Source of the DNA: Fibrobacter sp. UWEL
GTDB lineage: Bacteria; Fibrobacterota; Fibrobacteria; Fibrobacterales; Fibrobacteraceae
Direction: 5' to 3'
Length of the DNA stretch: 64,000 nt
Assembly: GCF_900142535.1 (NCBI RefSeq)
Contig: NZ_FRBE01000011.1
Location: 61,276 to 125,275, forward strand
The position numbers were made by a program, and so were the translations under genes. Below are positions 30,990 to 40,710 of the stretch, piece by piece. The notes under the pieces are model-generated. The model was not told where the DNA came from. It did not search any database and worked only from the letters and a program-made list of their open reading frames with translations. The stretch's first letter is position 1; each line of letters starts with the position of its first letter.

Positions 30990-33944
30990 ATGAATATTCT
31001 CATTTATTTTCTATTTGCGTTGTCGGGTTTTGCAGGCCTGATTTACGAAGGTTCCTGGGCTCGCTATTTAAAGCTGTTCCTGGGACATTCCAGCTATGGT
31101 CAGGTTCTGACCCTGTGTATTTACATGGGTGGCCTTGCCATCGGTAGCTTTGTGGCTGGCAGGCTGGTGACGAAAACCAAGCGCCCCCTCCTGGGTTACG
31201 GCCTGGTGGAACTTGCCATCGGTATTGGCGGTGTGGCGTACCACCCGCTGTACAATCTTTTAACGGGAATATTCTTCACTTCGGAATTTACCGCAGGTCT
31301 TAGCTCCCGCGGGGCAGAAATCGTGAAGGTGCTTCTGGCAACAGGTTCCACCTTGCCGATTGCTATTGCGGTGGGTATGACGTTCCCCTTCATTGCTGCT
31401 GGTCTCATGCGCAAGAGCGGTGCGGAAGTCTCCCTGCCCATGCTTTACTTCACCAATAGCTTGGGTTCTGCCATCGGTATTCTCGCTACCAGCTACTTGC
31501 TGATTCCTAACGTAGGGAACCACGCAACTTTGTGCGTTGCCGCCGGCATTAACTTCCTGCTGGCTGCCATCTTTAGCTTTATCGGGCTTTCAACTTCTCC
31601 CGTTCATGAATCCGAAGGGGTGGACGCTACCGAAGAAGATCCCAACGAAGATTATGTGGCAAAGCATAACTTGCCCATGCCTCCCAAGACCACCTGGCTC
31701 TGGATTGCGGCCATCACGGGCTTGACTTCCTTCGTGTACGAAATCGTCTGGACTCGTCTGCTGTCCCTGCTCATGGGGTCTTCTAGCCATAGCTTTGACC
31801 AGATGCTTTCCGCCTTCATTCTGGGCCTTGCGTTGGGCAGCGCTGTTAGCGGTAAGCTCCTGAAGAAGGACTCTCTTATCGTGTTGTCTCTGGCGCAGAT
31901 TTTCATGGCCTTCTTTGCCCTGTGTACGCTGTACTTCCATCAGCCTTTCTGGGCCATGATGAATGAGGCCAACCAGATTTTCAATCCCACTTCTGATGGT
32001 TACGTTTGCTGGAGTCTCTTTAAGTACGCTCTGTCCCTCTTGTGGATGGTACCCACCAGCTTCTTCGCTGGCATGACGCTCCCGCTCATCACCTTGATTC
32101 TGACCCGCGCCTTCAAGAGCGAAGCTCCCATCGGTAAGGTTTACGGCTGGAACACTCTGGGCTCCATTCTCGGTTCCGCTGGCGGTGGCCTCTTGCTCCT
32201 CCCGCTGCTCCAGCTGAAGGGCGCTCTGGTTCTTGCTGCTATTCTGGATTTTGCCATCGGCTTTATCCTGATTGCAGTCTACCGCAAGCGTTGGCGCCGT
32301 AGCGTTATGTTCTATGTGGTGGCCGCTGTGATGGTGTTACCCGCTTTATTCGTGAAGTTCGATCCCTCTCTTATTACCTCCGGCGCTTTCCGTGCATACA
32401 AGAACTTGCATCCGGACGAGAAAATTCGAGTCATCGATGGAAAAACCGCGACCATCAGTTTCCATGAATCTCCGGTCCATTATTACGTGAAGACCAATGG
32501 TAAGGCTGACGCCAGCATGAGTAAGGATCGCGAGGCTCCCATTGCCAGTGACGAACTGACTCAGGCTGCCACCGCCTTCATGCCCATGGCTGTGATGGAT
32601 AAACCTTACGATGCCGCCATGGTGGGCTTCGGTAGCGGTATGGGCGCTCATTACCTGCTGGCTGACCCGCTGCTGAAGGATTTCGACTGCGTTGAAATTG
32701 AAGAAGCCATGATGGATCTGGCCAAGGGTTTCTACCCCTGGAACAACCGCGGTTACGACGATCCCCGCATTCATATCTTTATTGATGACGCCACCACCTT
32801 CTTCCATACTAACCGTCGCCAGTACGACATGATCATCAGCGTGCCCTCCAATCCCTGGGTGAGCGGTGTGGCTGGTCTCTTCGCTGATGAATTCTACGCC
32901 AAGATGCGCCGTTACATGAAACCGGGCGGACTTTGGGTGCAGTGGATTCAGACCTACGAATTTAACGATCTCATGTTCCTGAACATCTTGAAGGCTCTGG
33001 ACAAGAACTTCCCCTATGTAAGTCTCTACAAGTCTACCGACGAACCGGACATCATCATGATCGCCAGCGACCAGCCCGTTTTCCAGAAGGGCATTGGACG
33101 TTTCAGCACGGACCCCAAGCTGGTGGAGGAATTCAACCGCATTCATCGCGAACCTGAGTTCTTTGGCGAAAGAAACTTCCTGTTCACCAACAAGATGGTT
33201 TCCGCCCTGTTGGATGGCGTGGAGCCTAACAGCGTGTTCGTCCCCATGGTGGATAACCGTGCCGAGGAAGCCCGCTTTACCCACTCTGAGGCTCACATTG
33301 TCCAGATGTTCGACTCCTGTGAAGTCTGCTGGCAACAGTACCTTGACCCCAAGGATAACGAGCCCCGCCGTGCCGCCCGCGTGGAAGCCATGCTGAAGCA
33401 GGGTGCAGATCCCTTTGTGGCCCGCGGCCTGTTGAGCTATGCGGAATACCTGTTGAAGGAATTTGAGAAGGAAGCGCAGGATAGTTCTGCCCGTATTCCA
33501 GAAGAACTTGCGGTAGATTCCGTCAAGGCGGATTCTCTTGAAAAATCTGCGGAGTTCCAGAAATTCCGTGATGAGTACGTGGAATGGATTCGCAGAATTC
33601 CGCTGGAAACTCGCGATACCAATGCGGTCTACGTGAAGGTTCGTGAGCTGGTCCAGAAGAACGGCCTACCCGCATCCTTCCGTGATGAGTTCAACATCAT
33701 GGAAGCTGCCCGCGCCAAGGATTACGCCCAGGCTGCTATCCATATTGCCAAGTTCTACGACAACTATGAAATGCGAGCTATGGACGAACTGTTCTTGAGA
33801 AGCTGCATTGTGCTGTCTCTCCTGGCGAATGAACCGGAACTGACTATGGCTATCTATAAGGATGCCATCGAAGGAAATGAAAGCTTCTTTGGAGTTGAAC
33901 GCAGACTCATCAAGAGAGAATTACAGAAACTTCGGAATTTATGA
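30990..33944 (+). CDS. Membrane protein fused to spermidine-synthase-like domain
   Basis: A 984-residue three-part protein. Residues 1-465 hold about a dozen hydrophobic helices in two MFS-like halves (ALSGFAGLIYEGSWARYLKL opening; FVYEIVWTRLLSLLMGSSSH repeats the pattern). Residues about 475-735 form a spermidine-synthase/methyltransferase fold: GFGSGMGAHYLLADPLL, DCVEIEEAMMDLAK, HIFIDDATTFFHTN and ISVPSNPWVSGVAGLFADEFY. Residues 770-984 are helical, acidic and unassigned. Such 'fused MFS/spermidine synthase' proteins are widespread; aminopropyl transfer has not been shown for most. The 3' end overlaps the first copy of a 144-bp tandem repeat. Confidence 0.88.
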   Translation: MNILIYFLFALSGFAGLIYEGSWARYLKLFLGHSSYGQVLTLCIYMGGLAIGSFVAGRLVTKTKRPLLGYGLVELAIGIGGVAYHPLYNLLTGIFFTSEFTAGLSSRGAEIVKVLLATGSTLPIAIAVGMTFPFIAAGLMRKSGAEVSLPMLYFTNSLGSAIGILATSYLLIPNVGNHATLCVAAGINFLLAAIFSFIGLSTSPVHESEGVDATEEDPNEDYVAKHNLPMPPKTTWLWIAAITGLTSFVYEIVWTRLLSLLMGSSSHSFDQMLSAFILGLALGSAVSGKLLKKDSLIVLSLAQIFMAFFALCTLYFHQPFWAMMNEANQIFNPTSDGYVCWSLFKYALSLLWMVPTSFFAGMTLPLITLILTRAFKSEAPIGKVYGWNTLGSILGSAGGGLLLLPLLQLKGALVLAAILDFAIGFILIAVYRKRWRRSVMFYVVAAVMVLPALFVKFDPSLITSGAFRAYKNLHPDEKIRVIDGKTATISFHESPVHYYVKTNGKADASMSKDREAPIASDELTQAATAFMPMAVMDKPYDAAMVGFGSGMGAHYLLADPLLKDFDCVEIEEAMMDLAKGFYPWNNRGYDDPRIHIFIDDATTFFHTNRRQYDMIISVPSNPWVSGVAGLFADEFYAKMRRYMKPGGLWVQWIQTYEFNDLMFLNILKALDKNFPYVSLYKSTDEPDIIMIASDQPVFQKGIGRFSTDPKLVEEFNRIHREPEFFGERNFLFTNKMVSALLDGVEPNSVFVPMVDNRAEEARFTHSEAHIVQMFDSCEVCWQQYLDPKDNEPRRAARVEAMLKQGADPFVARGLLSYAEYLLKEFEKEAQDSSARIPEELAVDSVKADSLEKSAEFQKFRDEYVEWIRRIPLETRDTNAVYVKVRELVQKNGLPASFRDEFNIMEAARAKDYAQAAIHIAKFYDNYEMRAMDELFLRSCIVLSLLANEPELTMAIYKDAIEGNESFFGVERRLIKRELQKLRNL

Positions 33945-34320
33945 TGTAGGGGGCATTGCCCCCTAGACCCCCGTCGCAATTCGTCGGCATCGCAAGCGCT
34001 GTGCACTTGCTTGCCTAGCCTTGCTCGTTTGAGGGAAGCGAAGCTTCCACTCAAATCCAGCCATATATAAATCGTCGGGGAGTTTATGATGTAGGGGGCA
34101 TTGCCCCCTAGACCCCGTCGCAATTCGTCGGCATCGCAAGCGCTGTGCACTTGCTTGCCTAGCCTTGCTCGTTTGAGGGAAGCGAAGCTTCCACTCAAAT
34201 CCAGCCATATATAAATCGTCGGGGAGTTTATGATGTAGGGGGCATTGCCCCCTAGACCCCCGTCGCAATTCGTCGGCATCGCAAGCGCTGTGCACTTGCT
34301 TGCCTAGCCTTGCTCGTTGA
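33938..34320. repeat. Tandem 144/145-bp repeat, 2.6 copies
   Basis: Units start at 33938, 34083 and 34227 (each TTTATGATGTAGGGGGCATT). They are nearly identical; unit 1 carries one extra C in the ACCCCC run. The third unit diverges after about 34320. Each unit has a GGGGGCATTGCCCCC hairpin, a CGTCG...CGACG-type element and GCTTCC/GGAAGC pairs. Unit 1 starts within the last codons and stop (TGA 33942-33944) of the preceding gene. There are no spacers, and the open frames through the array on the minus strand are artefacts. Confidence 0.95.
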
Positions 34321-34382
34321 GGGACGCTGAAGCGCCTCCTCAAATATTGAAGGAAGGGACCTCGGGATGGGTTATGATGCAT

Positions 34383-34407
34383 GGGGGCTCTGCCCCCTCT
34401 TTTTTTT
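34383..34407 (+). terminator. Terminator-like hairpin after the tandem repeat
   Basis: GGGGGC-TCT-GCCCCC followed by TCTTTTTTTT, likely the effective terminator of the membrane/spermidine-synthase gene. Confidence 0.75.
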
Positions 34408-34419
34408 ATGAAATAAAAA

Positions 34420-34446
34420 AATACCCGCGGAACAAATCCACGGGTT
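34420..34446 (-). terminator. Terminator of the first beta-barrel gene
   Basis: On the minus strand ACCCGTGG...CCGCGGGT (one mismatch) followed by ATTTTTTT. Confidence 0.75.
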
Positions 34447-34497
34447 ATTTTCATAAAGTCGTCTTTTTTCTAACGTCCTGGGTGGTCCAGTGAGCGG

Positions 34498-35310
34498 TTA
34501 GAACAAGAAGCTTATGCCGAAGGATGTATAGATGGTGTTGAACTTGGATTCGTAGAACAGTTCTTCTGCGACCAGTGCATCGTTCAGCAGGCTAGTGAAG
34601 CAAACGACCGTGCGGAGGTTGATGTGAATGAAACGGCTCAACATGTAACCTAGATCCAGTGCGCCACCCACTTCCATACCGGAGGTTGCCACGGTGTTGT
34701 AGCGGGTTCCGCCACTACTGCTGAATTCGGAAGTTCCTTTCAGCTTTAGACCCAGATTCACGCCCAGACCGGCGAAGAGATTGTAGTCTTCGAAGGTGTA
34801 GCGGACCATCAAGGGAATTTCGAACATGTAGATGTCGATCTGGGATTCGTTTGTGTAGACGCCCATATCCTTTTCGAAATTGTAGCGACGGTAGTTGAAG
34901 GTCAGTTCCGGAACCAGGCTCAAGTTCTTGATACCTAGGTTCATCTTCAGCATAAGACCTGCACCACCCTGGAAACCCATGCCCCAGCCATCGGAACCTT
35001 CTCCGTAGAAGGTGTTGATACCACCCTGTGCTCGAACGCCAAGCATCACTGTACGGGAGAATCCTTCGTTACGCTGACGGTTAATATCGGCTTTCTTTGT
35101 AGTTTGGGTCTTGTAGCGAGCGTAAGCGCTGGCGTATTCTTCGTCGTTTGCGAATTCGCTATCGGTAGAGCCGTCGTAGGCGGGGGCGGATTCAGATGCT
35201 TCCGGTGCGCTTTCGGCGGAGACCCATTCTCCATCGTCGTCCTGGGCGAATGCGTTCAGTGACAGAGCCAATACAACAGGAGCTAAAACAGGCAGTTTAA
35301 AGAAATTCAT
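34498..35310 (-). CDS. Outer-membrane beta-barrel protein (PorT-like)
   Basis: A 270-residue exported protein with signal peptide MNFFKLPVLAPVVLALSLNAFA. A low-complexity acidic linker (about 24-60) precedes an eight-strand-type barrel: TVMLGVRAQGGINTFYGEG, GWGMGFQGGAGLMLKMNL, LVPELTFNYRRYNF, IYMFEIPLMVRYTF, LFAGLGVNLGLKLKG, ending in the aromatic TSFGISFLF expected of BAM substrates. It is a paralogue of the next gene (35458-36387). Function unknown; barrel proteins of this family are porin-like or structural. Confidence 0.85.
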   Translation of the reverse strand: MNFFKLPVLAPVVLALSLNAFAQDDDGEWVSAESAPEASESAPAYDGSTDSEFANDEEYASAYARYKTQTTKKADINRQRNEGFSRTVMLGVRAQGGINTFYGEGSDGWGMGFQGGAGLMLKMNLGIKNLSLVPELTFNYRRYNFEKDMGVYTNESQIDIYMFEIPLMVRYTFEDYNLFAGLGVNLGLKLKGTSEFSSSGGTRYNTVATSGMEVGGALDLGYMLSRFIHINLRTVVCFTSLLNDALVAEELFYESKFNTIYTSFGISFLF

Positions 35311-35382
35311 GCTAAAATAATAACAAAAGGTTGTTGCACACTTGTGGGTAAAAATATTTTATTAGCTATTAAAACGCCCCTA

Positions 35383-35422
35383 AAAAAAAGTTTACTTATG
35401 CGAGGAATCTCGCATAAGTAAA
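35383..35422 (-). terminator. Strong terminator of the second beta-barrel gene
   Basis: A perfect 14-bp stem (TTTACTTATGCGAG / CTCGCATAAGTAAA, loop GAAT) followed on the minus strand by TTTTTTTTA. Confidence 0.92.
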
Positions 35423-35457
35423 CGTCAATCGTAGAACTGGAACTAAATGCTCCGATT

Positions 35458-36387
35458 TTAAAGGAGGAATGTGAATCCTATATTCACGTAGAGAACGTGC
35501 AGGGCCGTACCCATCAGGCTGGACTCCGCAATCACGTCTTGGTCCAGCAGGTTGGTGAAGTTGAAGGTGCCGCGAACGTCCAGCTGGCTCCAATCGTTGA
35601 AAGTAAAGCCCAAAACCGCGGTGACGCCTGCCTCAACGCCTGTGGAGGGGAGCGTATTATGGCGTTTATCCTTGCTCTGGATTTGGTCGGTATCGATTTT
35701 CTGGGTAAAATCAGACTCACCGGCCATCTTCAGCTGGATGTTTCCACCTACCCCGAAAAAGAATCCTTCTTCGTCAAAGGCGTATTGCAAGGTGAGGGGG
35801 ATTTCAAATAACAATTGGCTGACAGTAGCCTCGTCCTTACTGAATTCGGTCTTTCCGTCGTAATTGAATTGGCGGTAGCCGAATTCAATACCGCTGGCGA
35901 TTCCAAGGCCGCCGCTGGTCAGAGGCAGCCTTGCTGCAATGCCCCCACCGAAACCGTAGCCTATTTTCCAGCCATCGTTATCCCCGAACGGGATGTTGAT
36001 TCCGCCTCCTGCCCTCACGCCAAAACGGATGCGGCGGGAGAAACCTTCCTTACGGGCCCTAAATTCACTGGCGGACTCGACGAAATAGTCACGGGCATCT
36101 TCTTCGTCGTCAAGATGAGCTGTTGGAACAGAATCCTGCTGGAGGGAATCGCTTGCGATTTGAACGGCGGTTGTATCCTCGCCGTATGTATTCATCACTT
36201 GCGGGTCTTCTTGTGCGGGCTCCGTGGGGAATTCAATTCCGCAGCCGTCTCCGACGCAATTGGACACTTCGCTTTCTTCTTCACCGGAACCTTCAAAAAC
36301 GCCCTGGGCGAATACACCAGAGGCTGCCCCAAAAAGAGTGAGGACGAGAATGGAAAGTGCCGACTTGGAAGACTTGCGAATCATCAT
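35458..36387 (-). CDS. Outer-membrane beta-barrel protein, paralogue
   Basis: A 309-residue protein built like its neighbour: signal peptide (about 1-27), an acidic Cys-containing spacer (VSNCVGDGCGIEFP, unusual pair of Cys) to about residue 100, then RKEGFSRRIRFGVRAGGGIN, a second GYGFGGGIAARLPL strand pair, EFGYRQFNYDG, LLFEIPLTLQYAFDEEGFF and the C-terminal LYVNIGFTFLL. It has its own terminator and a promoter region upstream, so the two barrels are separate units arising from duplication. Confidence 0.85.
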   Translation of the reverse strand: MMIRKSSKSALSILVLTLFGAASGVFAQGVFEGSGEEESEVSNCVGDGCGIEFPTEPAQEDPQVMNTYGEDTTAVQIASDSLQQDSVPTAHLDDEEDARDYFVESASEFRARKEGFSRRIRFGVRAGGGINIPFGDNDGWKIGYGFGGGIAARLPLTSGGLGIASGIEFGYRQFNYDGKTEFSKDEATVSQLLFEIPLTLQYAFDEEGFFFGVGGNIQLKMAGESDFTQKIDTDQIQSKDKRHNTLPSTGVEAGVTAVLGFTFNDWSQLDVRGTFNFTNLLDQDVIAESSLMGTALHVLYVNIGFTFLL

Positions 36388-36472
36388 ACTTGAATTATAA
36401 CTTTTTTTCGTAAAAGGTGGTGTGTGAAATGGTAGCTTTGTATATTAACTGCATGAAAATTTAGGAGGATTT

Positions 36473-37036
36473 ATGCGAGGATTACGCAGTCTTTTGAATT
36501 ATATGGCCTGTGCAACTTTTGTTGCTGGGGCAGTTTTCTCACTTGCCGCCTGTGGTGACGATTCGTCATCTTCTGCGTCAAATGACCTTCCCCAAACCAC
36601 GGAAAAATGTGGTGAAGAGGGTAGCTATAAAACTGTTAAGAGCGATAAGGTTGGGGGGACAGATGAGTATTACCGCTGTACAGAAGGAACATGGCAACCG
36701 TCTGAATATCGTGATCCTGTAGAATCCTGTACTGCAGAAAACGAAGGTGTGGTGGATACTTTTACCGTTTATAGCGGCCGATTTCATACGGACTATTATT
36801 TTATCTGCAATAGCGGAGTCTGGAAGGAAACGGGAAAACCTGCTGGCCCCAGTGTAAGTGAACAGTGCACCAAGGAAGATACGAAGGTGGGGGATACCTG
36901 CGTTGTTTATAGACCATCGGAAAACGAAGGCTCCCTTGGATTGGCGGGAACCAGCGTAAAGTATGTCTACACAGAAGCGGGAGAATGGGAACCCGTTTGC
37001 CAACTTGCTGCTAATGGCGAATGCAAGGAAGAATAA
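36473..37036 (+). CDS. Small Cys-containing lipoprotein
   Basis: A 187-residue lipoprotein: lipobox SLAAC (Cys about 27) then a Ser-rich spacer. Three short modules follow with a pattern C...Y.C..G.W (EYYRCTEGTWQPSE, YYFICNSGVWKETG), the same 'tail' module seen in the N-terminal parts of FISUMP lipoproteins. No FISUMP domain is present. TTTGTATATTAACTGC promoter upstream and AGGAGG before the ATG. Confidence 0.8.
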   Translation: MRGLRSLLNYMACATFVAGAVFSLAACGDDSSSSASNDLPQTTEKCGEEGSYKTVKSDKVGGTDEYYRCTEGTWQPSEYRDPVESCTAENEGVVDTFTVYSGRFHTDYYFICNSGVWKETGKPAGPSVSEQCTKEDTKVGDTCVVYRPSENEGSLGLAGTSVKYVYTEAGEWEPVCQLAANGECKEE

Positions 37037-37060
37037 CAACAGAGTGGTTTATGTGCTTTC

Positions 37061-37097
37061 AAAAAAGGGAGTCCTGCTAGGCGGGATTCCTTTTTTC
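37061..37097 (+). terminator. Intrinsic terminator
   Basis: AAAAAAGGGAGTCCTGC-TAG-GCGGGATTCCTTTTTT, an imperfect stem with A- and T-runs. Confidence 0.8.
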
Positions 37098-37127
37098 TAT
37101 CTTTTCGCCGTAAAATTTATCCCGCGT

Positions 37128-37176
37128 GTCATCCTGAGCGAAATGCCGTAGGCATGAAGTCGAAGGATCCAGCTTC
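37128..37176. repeat. Dispersed palindromic repeat upstream of leuS
   Basis: GTGTCATCCTGAGCGAAATG...CATGAAGTCGAAGGATCCAG, about 30 bases before the leuS start, so it forms part of its leader. Confidence 0.85.
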
Positions 37177-37205
37177 CAGGATGGTTCGCAAGAGGTGTCT
37201 TAAAA

Positions 37206-39893
37206 ATGGCAAAGTATAATCCGCAAGAAATTGAAACCAAGTGGCAGGCTTACTGGGCTGAACATCAGACCTTCAAGACTGGCACCGACAAGTCTAAGCC
37301 CAAGTTCTACTGCCTGGACATGTTCCCGTATCCCAGCGGCGCAGGCCTCCATGTGGGTCACCCGGAAGGTTACACTGCAACGGATATCATTTGCCGCTAC
37401 AAGCGCAGCAAGGGCTTTAACGTCTTGCACCCCATGGGTTGGGATGCTTTCGGTTTGCCTGCAGAACAGTATGCAATCCAGACCGGTACTCATCCGGCAA
37501 TCACCACCAAGAAGAACTGCGACAATTTCCGCCGTCAGATCCAGCGCCTTGGCCTGAGCTATGACTGGGAAAAGGAAGTGAACACCACCGACCCCAAGTA
37601 CTACAAGTGGACCCAGTGGATCTTCAAGCGCCTTTACGGCACCTGGTTCGATGACGAACAGCAGAAGGGCCGCCCCATTGAAGAACTGCCTATTCCCGCC
37701 GACGTTCAGGCTCAGGGTGCAGCAGAAGTTCGCAAGTTCAAGGATTCCAAGCGTCTCGCTTACTACGCCGACGCTCAGGTCTGGTGGTGCAAGCACTGCA
37801 AGATTGTTTGCGCTAACGAAGAAGTTTTGAACGACGGTTCTCACGAAAAGTGCGGCACCAAGGAAGTGGAACGCCGTAACCTGAAGCAGTGGCTCATGCG
37901 CATCCCGCATTATGGCGACCGCTTGCTGAAGGGCCTGGACAAGCTGGATTGGCCCCAGGGCGTGAAGGACATGCAGAAGAACTGGATCGGCAAGAGCCAG
38001 GGTGCAGAAGTGGACTTCGCCATTGCTGATGCCAACGGCAACGCTACCGAAAACAAGCTCCGCGTTTATACCACCCGTTGCGATACCCTGTTTGGTGCAA
38101 CCTACATGGTGGTGGCTCCTGAACACAAGCTGGTTCCGACCCTCACTACCCCGGAACAGAAGGATGCTGTGGAAGCCTACGTTCATGCCGCCGCCCTCAA
38201 GAGCGACCTGGACCGAACCGAACTCGCCAAGGAAAAGACCGGCGTGTTCTCTGGCTCCTACGCCATCAACCCGCTGACCGGCACCAAGATTCCGGTTTGG
38301 GTGGCTGACTACGTTTTGACTGGCTACGGCACCGGCGCTATCATGGCAGTGCCCGCCCACGATACCCGCGACTTTGAATTTGCAAAGAAGTTCAACCTGC
38401 CTGTTATCTGCATCATGGAACCGGACGCATCCTGCCCGGAAGACGTGAAGCCTCAGGTTCTCGCTGGCGAAGCATGCTGGGCTGCCGACGGCACCTACAT
38501 CAACAGCCAGAACGACACCCTCTGCCTCAACGGCCTCAACAAGGAAGCTGGCAAGGCTAAGGTAATCGAATGGCTCGAAGCCAACAAGATCGGTAAGGCT
38601 ACCGTGAACTACAAGCTCCGTGACTGGCTCTTCAGCCGTCAGCGCTACTGGGGCGAACCGTTCCCCATCATCCACTGGGAAGATGGCGAAATCTCTACCG
38701 TCGATGACGACCAGCTGCCGGTTCAGCTGCCGGACTTGCAGGACTACAAGCCGGGTGACGGCGGTCAGTCTCCGCTGGCCAACGCAACCGAATGGCTTAA
38801 CGTTGTAGACAAGAACGGCCGTAAGGGCGTTCGCGAAACCAACACCATGCCGCAGTGGGCTGGCTCCTGCTGGTACTACCTCCGCTATATCGACGCCTGC
38901 AACGGCGACGCATTCCTGGCCAAGGAACTTGAAAAGTACTGGATGCCTGTCGACCTGTATGTGGGCGGTGCAGAACACGCTGTGCTCCACTTGCTGTACA
39001 GCCGTTTCTGGCACAAGGTCCTCTTCGACCTGGGCCTCGTCTCTACCGACGAACCCTTCCAGAAGCTCTTTAACCAGGGCATGATCCTTGCCTTCGCTTA
39101 CGAAGACGCAGCCGGCTCCAAGGTTCCCACCGACGAAGTGGAAGAAAAGAACGGCAAGTTCTTCAAGAAGGGTACCGACATCGAACTGAAGCAGATCGTT
39201 GCCAAGATGAGTAAGTCCCTGAAGAACGTTGTGAACCCGGACGACGTGGTTCGCGACTACGGCGCAGATAGCCTTCGTTTGTACGAAATGTTCATGGGTC
39301 CTCTGGATGCCGTGAAACCTTGGCAGACCAAGGGCATCGAAGGCATGAACCGCTTCCTGGGCCGCGCATGGCGTTCTGTGGTAGGCGACGACGATGCAGC
39401 TCCCATCTTCGTTGACGAAGCCGCTCCGGAAGAAATCCAGAAGATTATGCACCAGTCCATCATCAAGGTCACAAGCGACATTGAAAACATGAGCTTCAAT
39501 ACCGCCATTAGCCAGCTGATGATCTTCAACAACGAAATGATGAAGATGGACAAGCGCTACCGCGAACCTTGCGAAACCTTCGTAAAGCTCCTGCAGCCCT
39601 TCGCACCCCACATCGCCGAAGAAATGTGGAGCATCCTCGGTCACGAAGGTTCCTTGACAAATGTTGCATGGCCTGAAGCCGACGCAAGCAAGGCTGTGGA
39701 AAACACCGTCGAAGTCGTGTTCCAGGTGAACGGCAAGCTCCGCGCCAAGGCAAATGTCGCCAAGGACATGGACAAGGCTGCTCTCGAAGCCCTCGCCATG
39801 GAAAATGACCGCGTGAAGGAATTCACTAACGGCAAGACTGTTGTTAAGGTTATCGCAGTTCCTGGCAAGCTGGTGAATATCGTTGTGAAGTAA
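37206..39893 (+). CDS. leuS: Leucyl-tRNA synthetase
   Basis: An 895-residue class I synthetase charging tRNA-Leu. The HIGH-equivalent is HVGH within [15 protein letters not shown] (about 43-57), KMSKS lies in AKMSKSLKN (about 667-675), the CP1 editing domain has [18 protein letters not shown] and [15 protein letters not shown], and the anticodon-binding and C-terminal domains are complete (…GKLVNIVVK). It is the left boundary of the accessory island: a diverged partial copy of its 3' end is at 50735-51474. A dispersed repeat follows the stop. Codon bias is that of a core gene. Confidence 0.98.
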   Translation: MAKYNPQEIETKWQAYWAEHQTFKTGTDKSKPKFYCLDMFPYPSGAGLHVGHPEGYTATDIICRYKRSKGFNVLHPMGWDAFGLPAEQYAIQTGTHPAITTKKNCDNFRRQIQRLGLSYDWEKEVNTTDPKYYKWTQWIFKRLYGTWFDDEQQKGRPIEELPIPADVQAQGAAEVRKFKDSKRLAYYADAQVWWCKHCKIVCANEEVLNDGSHEKCGTKEVERRNLKQWLMRIPHYGDRLLKGLDKLDWPQGVKDMQKNWIGKSQGAEVDFAIADANGNATENKLRVYTTRCDTLFGATYMVVAPEHKLVPTLTTPEQKDAVEAYVHAAALKSDLDRTELAKEKTGVFSGSYAINPLTGTKIPVWVADYVLTGYGTGAIMAVPAHDTRDFEFAKKFNLPVICIMEPDASCPEDVKPQVLAGEACWAADGTYINSQNDTLCLNGLNKEAGKAKVIEWLEANKIGKATVNYKLRDWLFSRQRYWGEPFPIIHWEDGEISTVDDDQLPVQLPDLQDYKPGDGGQSPLANATEWLNVVDKNGRKGVRETNTMPQWAGSCWYYLRYIDACNGDAFLAKELEKYWMPVDLYVGGAEHAVLHLLYSRFWHKVLFDLGLVSTDEPFQKLFNQGMILAFAYEDAAGSKVPTDEVEEKNGKFFKKGTDIELKQIVAKMSKSLKNVVNPDDVVRDYGADSLRLYEMFMGPLDAVKPWQTKGIEGMNRFLGRAWRSVVGDDDAAPIFVDEAAPEEIQKIMHQSIIKVTSDIENMSFNTAISQLMIFNNEMMKMDKRYREPCETFVKLLQPFAPHIAEEMWSILGHEGSLTNVAWPEADASKAVENTVEVVFQVNGKLRAKANVAKDMDKAALEALAMENDRVKEFTNGKTVVKVIAVPGKLVNIVVK

Positions 39894-39897
39894 TCGC

Positions 39898-39967
39898 AAG
39901 GCGAGTGCAGCGACCACGCTTGCGTGGGCATTGCCGAGCCGCAGATTACTGCGCTCGAAGAGCGCCA
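39898..39967. repeat. 70-bp repeat after leuS, also found inside the leuS remnant
   Basis: AAGGCGAGTGCAGCG...ATTGCCGAGCCG...GCGCT...GCGCC. A related copy is at 50769-50837. It contains a CACGCTTGCGTGGGC hairpin. It starts five bases past the leuS stop. Confidence 0.75.
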
Positions 39968-40031
39968 ATAAGTTGGTTTGAGGTGGGGGGGAGGTTTCCC
40001 CCTCGCTTCAGCCCCTCCCGCCCTTATAATC

Positions 40032-40056
40032 AGGCCCGCTTCGGCGGGCCTTTTTC
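40032..40056 (+). terminator. Terminator after leuS
   Basis: AGGCCCGC-TTCG-GCGGGCCT perfect stem with UUCG-type loop, followed by TTTTTC. Confidence 0.9.
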
Positions 40057-40129
40057 TATACACCCACCCAGGGGCTTCCGCTACCCCTTCTAACGGGGGC
40101 TCAATCGCCGCCCCCGTAACGCCCTGGCT

Positions 40130-40671
40130 TTATTGCGGGTTGTTTTTGTTTAATACGATGGAAAGTTTTGTTCCGTCAAATGCTTCTCCTCGTCCTTCTT
40201 TTTCATCAAACTTTGAAAATGCAACAAGGCTGTAGTCTGGAAGAGGGATGTTGTTCTTTTCAAGAATGCTTATTATCTCTTCAAGAACCTCTGCGCATTT
40301 TCGCCGTTATCGTCTATGACAGTGTATGCATAGACTTCTTCCATTTCGTGGATGTTTTCCATGAGTTGAGCGAAGTCTTCGTCTAAACCATCATACAGGT
40401 TTTTGAAGGTGTTATATTCTTCTTCAGAAAGATAGGTGAAGTCGGAAGATGCGTAGTCCTTGAATGCAAAAATGCATTCCGGAAGCAGGTCGACAATTCT
40501 ATCGGACCACTCGTCAAGAAACATTTTTCCATCTGTGATTGTCCAAAGTTTCCTAGACAATGGTGTCCAATCTTTATCTGGCTCTTTTGTCATCAGATAT
40601 TGTTCCAAACACATGATTGCATATGCGACCCTGCCGCGCCATGAAATATTGCTGAAAATGTTTATGTCCAT
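40130..40671 (-). pseudogene. Frameshifted immunity-like gene
   Basis: The first frame gives 132 residues (MDINIFSNISWRGRVAYAIM ... VIDDNGENAQRFLKR, stop at 40273). One base out of frame, overlapping that end, the sequence continues as AEVLEEIISILEKNNIPLPDY ... FDGTKLSIVLNKNNPQ with stop at 40130, and this continuation has coding character. A single-base loss near 40290 (AATG-C-GCAGAGG) would explain the break. The intact product would be about 180 residues. Size, acidity and clustering with similar genes suggest an immunity protein of a contact-dependent or polymorphic toxin, but no family was recognised. Also possible: a sequencing error or programmed frameshift. Confidence 0.65.
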
Positions 40672-40710
40672 ACTTAGACCTCGTTATAATTTCCAACCTT
40701 GTAGACGATG

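Noticed and set aside
33938..34320. Possible CRISPR array
   Set aside because: The units are about 144 bp long and directly adjacent, with no short repeats separated by unique spacers, and no cas genes are in the window.
33854..34454. Minus-strand frames of 141 and 163 codons through the tandem repeat
   Set aside because: They only translate the 144-bp repeat units (repeated ARLGKQVHSACDADELRRG), lack ribosome sites and differ in frame between units.
37200..39968. Very long open frame (922 codons) antisense to leuS
   Set aside because: It mirrors a strongly codon-biased core gene; composition is low-complexity Val/Leu/His/Gly typical of antisense shadows and no ribosome site or domain is present. 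The same holds for long antisense frames over pgi (21208-22971), metY (56001-57281), DUF1538 (28598-29566) and mlaE (25232-25912).
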